Position numbers and translations under genes: made by a program | Assembly (NCBI GenBank): GCA_001599915.1 | Contig: BCIG01000022.1 | Span: 186,001-250,000, forward strand | From: Symbiotaphrina buchneri | Taxonomy: Eukaryota > Ascomycota > Symbiotaphrinales > Symbiotaphrinaceae | DNA: 64,000 bases | Direction of reading: 5' to 3' | Part shown: positions 57,268-64,000 of the stretch, one piece after another | Position numbering within the stretch: position 1 is the first letter of the stretch | Layout of the letters: each line of letters opens with the position of its first letter | The notes under the pieces: generated by a model | What the model was told of the DNA's origin: nothing | The model's database searches: none | What the model saw: the letters and a program-made list of their open reading frames with translations, nothing else

Positions 57268-59299
57268 TCAGGAAGGAGGGTCGGCGGCGCTCGGGTGTGG
57301 AACAATCCAGGATTGCTGTCCAGGGGCCGAAGTAAAGGACAATCTTTTTTGCTTGCGGTCACTAGACCCCTGGGTTCCATCATGCTTTCTTTTGGGATTG
57401 TGCTGCGTAGTCTTGCCGGACTTTATATCGCTCGGCGTTGGAACCGGTCTATTCGGCAGTCCAGTTCCTGAATATACATCGGTCTCCTGAACATACGATA
57501 CGTCTTTGACAGCCTCCTTGATTGTGTCCCTAGAGAGACAAAAGTCGATATGCGAATTGAATCCCCTTTCTTCCGCAGGTTGTGGGCGCATACATATGGG
57601 ACAGACCCACGAACCCTCCTGTTGCTTTCCGTCCGCTCCCTCTGATCTTTTCGGGTTCGGCAAAATCTCTCTGCCGTGTCTTGGAATATGAAATTGCTCT
57701 TTGTAAACCCCTTGACTTAGGCTCTCTAGCTCTTCCATTTCTTGCTGATGTTCTTCTCGCGCGGCTTCTTCAAAATCTGCCTCAGGCCACACCTGCCATT
57801 CACTGCCATCCTCGTCAATGACGGTTGAGGCCTTTTTGTGATCTGGATCAGTACCCATCGGCTTGCTCTGAACAAATAAATCAACAACGCCTTTTTTGGT
57901 GCTGACGAGATGTGTGACCCGAAGTCCCATCAATCTCAGCTTCATCCCAGGGATCTCTTTTTCGAGTTTCGACAACATCGGGAGTGAATAGTTATACAGA
58001 TCATCGGCCTTTTGTACCGCTTTGGGAGGGATAACTTGGCGGGTGAAGACCTCATATGTGTGCAGCTTGACTTTTAGGACGAGCGTCCTGCCTTTAAACT
58101 GAGTCCGCAGGAGATCTCTCTCCAGCTCTTCAGCTGTTGACCTCAATTTTTGCCTCAGTTCTTCCTTCCCTCCCATATCTCTGAAGGTACTTTCGGTGCC
58201 CACACTTTTCCTTTCATAATCTTCTGCAGGCTGTATCCTAGTTCTGCCCAAGCCAAGGTAGCACTGCATCAGGAATTGAAACGCTTTATCCCCGAAAAGT
58301 CTCGAAAGATATGCACGTTGCGAATAGATGTCACCACAAGTCTTCACACCTATAGCATCTAGTTCGCGTTCGAAAACACGTCCTATTCCATTGACCTTTC
58401 GAGTTGGGAGGTCTCTCATGAAGTCCATTATAGCCACTCGGTCGTGAGGAATCCTAAATTGTCCATTAGGCTTGTTCTTGTTCGAGGCTATCTTGGCCAA
58501 TTTGGCATTGGGTGCAATTCCAGCTGATACTGTTATTTTTGTTTCTTCTGCTACTCTAGCTCGAAGTTGTCTCACGGCTTCCTCAGGGTCTACCTCATGT
58601 TCTCGGCAATAATCGGTAATGTTGACGTAGGCCTCGTCAATACTAGCACTTTCGAATCTGGGGTCGTAGTCAGCTAGTATAGCACGGACTTCCTGAGCTT
58701 TTGCCGTATATTTTTCGAAGTTTGGCGGTAAGCAGATCAACTCTGGACACAATTTCATGGCAACGAACCCAGCCATTCCACTCCTGCACCCAAACTTCCT
58801 GGCATGGTAGTTGCAAGTAGTCAAGACACCTTTTCCGACAGCCATGGGTACGTGCCTGAGCTCCGGTCTGTCAAGCTCTTCCACGGCCGCATAGAATGCA
58901 TCACAGTCGATATGTACAACTGTCTGGGAGAGGTCCCGGCTGAGCTCGAGCTCCGCCAGGAACTCATCAGCCTTCCGCAAGTCCGACGATAGATCAATTT
59001 TATCGAGCTGACGCCTGCGAGCAAGCATACGCTCGATCTTCTGCGTCAGGTTCTTGTCTTTCACCTCTTCGTTATTGAAAAATTTGGATCCCTTGGACGC
59101 ATTATAGATGACCTCCGAGACCTGTAACAGTCAGCGCCGCCCCGGTAGCTACAAACAGGAGGTGACGCACCCTCTGCTGGTCGACAGTGTCTTGGCCAGC
59201 CTTCGTCAAGGACGGTCCCAGAAGGTGGTATTTCAACGTGTTATGTCTTCCGTCGGAGCTGTCAGAGGAGATTTCTCTCCCGGCTTCAGCTTGATTCAT
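57268..59299 (-). CDS. POLK: Translesion DNA polymerase kappa (DinB family)
   Basis: Exons 59299-59171 and 59121-57268 give 660 residues. The N-clasp is present (NTLKYHLLGPSLTKAGQDTVDQQRVSEVIYNASKGSKFFNNEE), which separates Pol kappa from bacterial DinB. The catalytic carboxylates are in VVHIDCDAFYAAVE and ESASIDEAYVNIT, and the steric region in KGVLTTCNYHARKFGCRSGM. Helix-hairpin-helix and little-finger parts follow (RKVNGIGRVFERELDAIGV and ERKSVGTESTFRDM). A C-terminal zinc finger, CPICMRPQPAEERGFNSHIDFC, has CxxC-x13-HxxxC spacing of a UBZ4/Rad18-type ubiquitin-binding finger. A basic tail follows. The enzyme bypasses N2-guanine adducts after recruitment to ubiquitinated PCNA. A 226-base divergent promoter is shared with the next gene. 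Confidence 0.96.
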
Positions 59300-59525
59300 G
59301 GTTCTGTCCGCTCCATGTTAGAACCCGGGTAGAGCGGTGTACAAACACTGCATAGGTTCTCGTGCGAAATGGCTGAAGGTGACGGTCTGTAGGCTGTCTG
59401 GGCCATGAATTCTTACAGCTACAATCTTAAGATGGCGGTTGCCAGACGAGCATATGGCGCGTCGCGCCCTCCCCCAGTTTCTTGGCGTCACTATCGATTA
59501 GAGCGGGATATCCCGTGCCCGGCAC

Positions 59526-61754
59526 ATGAATTCCCGGAAGGAGTTTAGCGGACACTCGAAGTTCACGGCATCCCTGTCGTCAAAACAAGAGCCCATTGCC
59601 GTCACGACAACGACAGCCACGACCACGACCACGACCACGATCAAGACCACGACAACGTCTCCACCAACTCGGCAGATCCATCTTCACCTTCTGCTCGATA
59701 TTATCTCGCCAAGTGCTGCTGCGCTCTCGCTACGACATGGTGACATGAGAGCCCCGCCGCTCTCCTCCTCCGGTATAGGTGCCGGTGAGAATGGAAAGAT
59801 GCCAACGGACAAGAAGAGCACCAACAGCACCCCAGGACGGCCACCCGTAATGCCAACCTTAGCCGCATCCACTAAATCTGCAAAAACTCCTTTGACTCCG
59901 AGGATAGCCGGAATCTCTACGCCATCGTCATCGCCTCTCCTCCGGCGTGGTCTCCATCCTGATCTCAACGCCAGGGATGTTGCCGATGACGCGACCACGC
60001 CCGGGTCTGTATTCAATGCCAATATCACACCTAGATCATCCGCAAGGAAAGCTCGAGTGGATAGTGCGACCTCAACTCCTGCTAGCACCCCTACGTCCAG
60101 CACACCAAACAATGGTCGACCGGTCTCGCATACTGGGACCGTCGCTTACGGTAATGGCACTGCAGGCGGAGGCACAGGCTTGGGAATAAATCTTGCCGAA
60201 GCTGGGTTGGGAAGCAGGCCAAAGAGTGTGGTCAGTGAAAGCAGAAGCTCGAATCTGTCGTACGGGCAGGTACCCCCCAGTCTATCGCGGCAGAATACCA
60301 GTACAGAGAGGCCGGACCTTTCGCCAAAGTTCTTCCATGCCAATGAGCTCAAATCGCCTCCGGAATCAGGACAAACCCGGCAGGGTTTATCTATGCATAG
60401 CAAGAAACCTAGTTTTGTCCATGCCAACGGAGCCGTACCTCAAGCGACTACCACTTCCCACGAGTTCAGCTTCCTAGGTGGGGAAGCGGAGAGGCCGAAG
60501 CTTATCCATGCGGAGGGCAGCTCGCACTCCGACAGCTCTAATGTGTTTAAATCTGCAGCTCCGGTGGCTACGAGGCCCACTGCAGGCTCATCTATTGTGA
60601 CTCATTACCGATCACTTGAACAAGCATCGCTACAAGATCATGCCGTATCAGGCGTCTCGTCGGGGCTGACCGTATTGACGCGACCATTGCCTCCAAAGAA
60701 GAATGTTTCATCTCCGCAACTATCAACGGTAGATGTCTGGAGAAGTGCAAAACTGTCCAGTGACTCGGGCAGCCAAAGGTCAAGTGACGCATCTGCCCGT
60801 CGTGTAAGCTTTGGTACAGCTTCTCATGATTTACAAAACTTGGGGTCTCAGAAAGTTGACTCTGACTCCGCGGTCGAGTCGCCGCACCCCGTCAATCATA
60901 CAGAAGGCCCTTCTATCGCTTTGACCCCTAGAACATCGGACTCCTCAGAATCATTCGGCGCGATACCTCCTATGTCCTCTGGTTCGGCCCCACAAAGTCC
61001 TTCGAAATCCGTCTCGGGTACCAGTAAATTGCAACAAATGAACGAGCTTGCATCCAATGCAAGAAGGGAAAGAAAGGTACTGGACCTTGAAATCACAAAT
61101 TCATCACTTTTGGCGATCAATCGGACTTTGGAGAGGGAGATGAGGAAACAGAATGCCGAATTAAGAAGGTACCGGCGGCTAAGCAGAGCAGGAAGGTTAT
61201 CTATCACAAGCTCGATTAGGATGTCAGTTGGTACGTCTGCCACTTCGGAAGATGACGACCGGAGCGCACTTTCAGACCTGGACGAAGATGAAGAGCAAGA
61301 GGATACCTCTGAAAGCGAGGGCGCTGAAGAGAGCATGAGCGAGGTTGCTCTTGCCGCGAGTGATGAGCGTCATCGCGAGAAGGACGAGAAACGATTGGAG
61401 CTTGATCTGTCTAAGCATCGACAATTGCTCATAGACAGCCAGAAAATGAATCAAAGTTTGAAGAAGTGCCTTGGTTGGACCGAGGAGCTCATTTCTGAGG
61501 GCAAGAAAGCTCTTGAATATCGCGTGCGGGTCAGTGATATCGAGCTTGGCGGCCGAGTGTTATCCCCGGATGAAGTGGAGGGGACTGAAGGCGATTCTTA
61601 CATCGACCACGGCGTTGAACCATCTGCTACGGAGCTACCGTCGTCTCTATATACTGTCCCCGGGATGGACGATGCACCACTAAATAATGCCGTGGAAGCT
61701 GGTATGGCTGGGGATGCAATCGCTGTGATTCCAACATCAACGTCGGGAACCTAA
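59526..61754 (+). CDS. Conserved fungal coiled-coil protein, function unknown
   Basis: This is a single open frame of 742 residues from the first ATG. Alternative in-frame starts at 59745 and 59799 would remove a Thr run encoded by an ACG/ACC repeat, and either is plausible. About 480 disordered residues, rich in S, T and P, contain many TP sites (AKTPLTPRIAG, ATTPGSVFNANITPRSS) and repeated FxHAN/FVHANG elements (LSPKFFHANELK, KKPSFVHANG, PKLIHAEG). Then comes a coiled coil (MNELASNARRERKVLDLEI, LLAINRTLEREMRKQNAELRRYRRLSR), an acidic region, and a second helix block (HRQLLIDSQKMNQSLKKCLGWTEELI). The order resembles proteins I have seen widely in filamentous ascomycetes without an assigned role. 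Scaffolding or cell-cycle phosphorylation is only a guess. Confidence 0.72.
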   Translation: MNSRKEFSGHSKFTASLSSKQEPIAVTTTTATTTTTTTIKTTTTSPPTRQIHLHLLLDIISPSAAALSLRHGDMRAPPLSSSGIGAGENGKMPTDKKSTNSTPGRPPVMPTLAASTKSAKTPLTPRIAGISTPSSSPLLRRGLHPDLNARDVADDATTPGSVFNANITPRSSARKARVDSATSTPASTPTSSTPNNGRPVSHTGTVAYGNGTAGGGTGLGINLAEAGLGSRPKSVVSESRSSNLSYGQVPPSLSRQNTSTERPDLSPKFFHANELKSPPESGQTRQGLSMHSKKPSFVHANGAVPQATTTSHEFSFLGGEAERPKLIHAEGSSHSDSSNVFKSAAPVATRPTAGSSIVTHYRSLEQASLQDHAVSGVSSGLTVLTRPLPPKKNVSSPQLSTVDVWRSAKLSSDSGSQRSSDASARRVSFGTASHDLQNLGSQKVDSDSAVESPHPVNHTEGPSIALTPRTSDSSESFGAIPPMSSGSAPQSPSKSVSGTSKLQQMNELASNARRERKVLDLEITNSSLLAINRTLEREMRKQNAELRRYRRLSRAGRLSITSSIRMSVGTSATSEDDDRSALSDLDEDEEQEDTSESEGAEESMSEVALAASDERHREKDEKRLELDLSKHRQLLIDSQKMNQSLKKCLGWTEELISEGKKALEYRVRVSDIELGGRVLSPDEVEGTEGDSYIDHGVEPSATELPSSLYTVPGMDDAPLNNAVEAGMAGDAIAVIPTSTSGT

Positions 61755-62280
61755 GGCGTATTCTGGTCCTGATGGAGATGGAGAAAAGGTCTTATGTTAT
61801 AAGGACTCTGCGGCTCCGTTCATGGAGTTACAGGCCGTAAAGATTCATCGACGTATGCTACTCGGCGTTTGAATATTGCTTGCCTGGCAACTAGGAGGTT
61901 TGGAGGAAGATGTTTGCCCGCCACGGGTTAAGATACCCCTGACACGATCGTTCATTGCTACTATTTCCTTAACGTCTAGTGATTTGTCATCTGCACAGAT
62001 ACCCCACTTCGAATCATAATCAGAGCCATGTATAGTTGACGGACACCATGGGCAAGCTCGCCCCTCAAGTTGAGGTCGTCCCATCTGCTGTATGTGAAGC
62101 AGTATCCTGCCACCGATGCCCCCGGCGAGTCAATGCCGATCCAAGCCATAACATGTGAATACACATTTTCCCGGAGATCACCTACCCTGAGGCAAACCGG
62201 ATCGACACTTCAAGTTCAAAACGTAATCCATCAGGTTGACTTCCACGTGTGCGACGATGGTACTGAAGTTACACGAGATT
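61755..62280. other. 3' region between convergent coiled-coil and DnaJ genes
   Basis: No gene, RNA or repeat is seen in these 0.5 kb. Confidence 0.5.
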
Positions 62281-64000
62281 CTACGCTGTCGCTTCTGATC
62301 CCTTCTCAAAAGTGGTTCGGGAGGCCGTGCTATGATCGTCCTTCTTGGACTTCTTGCTCTTCTTGTCCTCTTTGCCCTTCTTCGCGGCAGCTTCTGCCAT
62401 AAGCTGTTCAAAAGCCATATAATCCCCTTCTTCTTCCGGATCACGCTGGGCCTAGCCACCAGTTAGTTCGAATTCTCTCGAAGAAAGCGCGCCAATCTTG
62501 CCTGTTGAAATATAGTGCCGCACAAGATAAGTGCATGTGCTCTCTCAATTCTCTTCTCCAATTTGACCGATTTGTCGTGGAGGACTTTATCGCAAACGTC
62601 CCGCAGGACGCTTTGAATCTCGAATTTGCTTCCTCTCCACGCTGCAGTCAAGATCTTCCCCGTCACTCTTTTTTCATATTCCGCCTTTTTCTCATCCGTC
62701 CAGTCTTCACCCCCTTTCTCCTCCAGCTTTGCCATTTCCTCCAGCGTCATCTGTGCGTCGATAGCACTTGAGATCGTGCTCCACGTATCCTTGGCCAGGG
62801 TGCCTTTGTCCTTCAATCTTGAGAAAAATCCAGATATGCCGAGGAACTTTTGTGACTTTAAGATCGATGTGGCCTTCTGTACATATGTGTTCCCGATGGC
62901 ATGCAGGATCTCCAGTCCGAAGGATTCCATCTTGAGGTTTTCCACCTCAAGCCTGGTTTTCTCTTGGAAAGCTTTCGTCACATCCGGCCCCTTGTCAGTT
63001 TCTGTCCAGACACTTATACGATCAATGAGCTTCTTCGCGAGGGTATCAACCCGTTCATCTCGGATTCGTTTTCTCTCCAACTCATAGGCCGCAAGCTCTT
63101 CTCTTTGCTCTTTGGTGAGCCCTCCCTTTTTCTTTTCCTTCTTACGCAGCTCCTTCTCATTTTCGGTGACCCCAGCAGCATCAAGGCGTGCATCTTCCTC
63201 CGATCGATCCATGATTGCTTGACGTGTAGGGATGCCTCGTCTGGGTGTGCTCGTCCCAGAGCTCGTCGCGGCTTGAGGTGCGGCAGAAGGGTCTGCGGAA
63301 CGAATAGGGATATCCATCGTCGACGGAGAAGCTTCAGGCACGACGGCTGGTTTTGTATCCGTGCTGCTCTTTTCGGTCGTTGGCGATGCCTGTGCCACCT
63401 GTGCTTGTGCCTGGGCCTGGGCTTGGGCCTCTGCCTCCTCCTCCTCCATTTCCCGCATTGTGATGTCCATGGTTTTCGTGAGGTCTTTCATGAGGGATAT
63501 CTCTCCTATCCTGATGACGTGATGCTCGTAAGCGACCGGAAGCGCCAATCTGTGGGTGAAGAGACTCACAGATCGACGAATGCCTCTCCACCGAAGATCA
63601 TACCAAAAAACTCGGCCGGATCCTCTGCTGAATTGTCAGAGTACTAAGTACTATAATCATAGGCACCACGGGATCGTACCGAAGCCTCCTCCAGGAACCG
63701 CTTGGTCCTTGCCATATTTATCGTATTGTTTCCGCAGCTCCGGATCGCTCAGGACCTGATACGCCTCACCAATCTGGCCCACAGGATTAGCATTGGCAAT
63801 ACCCATCTGGACGGATAGACAAACAGCTTGAAACTTCTGATGCGCAGTCTCATCGCCAGGGTTCTTATCTGTATTTGATCAGCCTTCGCCTGCCCGAAGA
63901 CAGAGTGAAGGGCGCCCCACAAGTGAGGGCGAGGGCGTACCTGGATGATGTACTATAGCAAGTTTCCTGTATGCCCGTTTGATCTCAAGTTCGGTCGCAT
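62281..64000 (-). CDS. CAJ1: Caj1/Djp1-type DnaJ co-chaperone (5' partial)
   Basis: Six exons are visible: 64000-63941, 63868-63825, 63773-63680, 63627-63570, 63510-62502 and 62451-62281; the start is beyond the window. The J domain reads [53 protein letters not shown], with the HPD motif formed across the first visible splice. A GGG linker and [25 protein letters not shown] follow, then an Ala-Gln repeat, and the DnaJ-X region (KLIDRISVW..., [26 protein letters not shown]). The Lys-rich tail [16 protein letters not shown] ends in TAG. The last intron, 62452-62501, begins with GC instead of GT but has a perfect ctaac branch and ctag end. Without it the frame would stop 37 bases past the donor and lose the conserved tail. 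Such proteins stimulate Hsp70 in the cytosol and, for Djp1, in peroxisomal import. Confidence 0.93.
62452..62501 (-). other. GC-AG intron of the DnaJ gene
   Basis: This 50-base intron starts gcaag and ends gaactaactggtggctag (branch ctaac). Removing it joins IFQQ to [18 protein letters not shown] in frame. Confidence 0.8.

Noticed and set aside
62463-62501. End of the DnaJ gene at the stop inside the GC-AG intron
   Set aside because: The frame beyond the intron encodes the family's conserved tail, and the intron has perfect branch and acceptor signals.
1-64000. Search for virus-like elements, DNA transposons and CRISPR-like arrays
   Set aside because: No reverse transcriptase, integrase, transposase, capsid or long terminal repeat pattern was seen, and no regularly spaced repeats.

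Overview
The window is nuclear DNA of a filamentous ascomycete (Pezizomycotina). Genes are split by introns of about 46-95 bases with CTRAC/CTAAC-like branch sites, and nearly every recognisable protein has fungal architecture: Fab1 with FYVE, CCT and kinase parts, a Cln/Puc1-type G1 cyclin, an AcpA-type acetate permease, a SUR7/PalI membrane protein and a Caj1-type DnaJ protein. I lean towards Eurotiomycetes from general sequence feel, but nothing here proves the class. I see no virus-like element, no IS-like element, no CRISPR array and no rRNA.

Layout, left to right. 0-5 kb: the 3' part of a WDR6/Rtt10 tRNA-modification WD40 protein, a SUR7/PalI protein and an intron-containing tRNA-Val(UAC). 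5-18 kb: a large, fast-diverging TPP1/Tpz1-like telomere protein on the minus strand, divergent from the 2554-residue PtdIns3P 5-kinase Fab1. 18-25.6 kb: a 7.4-kb stretch without a recognisable gene, ending in the long leader of a G1 cyclin. 28.6-29.7 kb: an acetate permease. 29.7-34.8 kb: a second gene-poor block. 34.8-45 kb: UTP4 (ribosome assembly), cytosolic PNGase with an intact catalytic triad, a MEMO1 homologue and two small proteins of unknown role. 46.6-64 kb: a gene-dense block with the anti-recombinase SRS2, an ER FKBP, a small mitochondrial protein, a cytochrome-b5 protein, the MRN subunit NBS1, a three-repeat RPEL protein, DNA polymerase kappa, a coiled-coil protein and a Caj1-type DnaJ gene cut by the window edge.

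Functional links: SRS2, NBS1 and POLK lie on the same strand within 13 kb, each followed by a plus-strand housekeeping gene, and a telomere protein lies 37 kb away. Otherwise this is a typical mixed fungal housekeeping segment. Exon structures were built by hand from splice signals, reading phase and family conservation; all spliced models keep phase to the stop codon. I did not find a convincing new multi-gene system. The best leads are the hand-assembled telomere protein, a 22-base micro-exon, a GC-AG intron and the cyclin leader with an upstream ORF.
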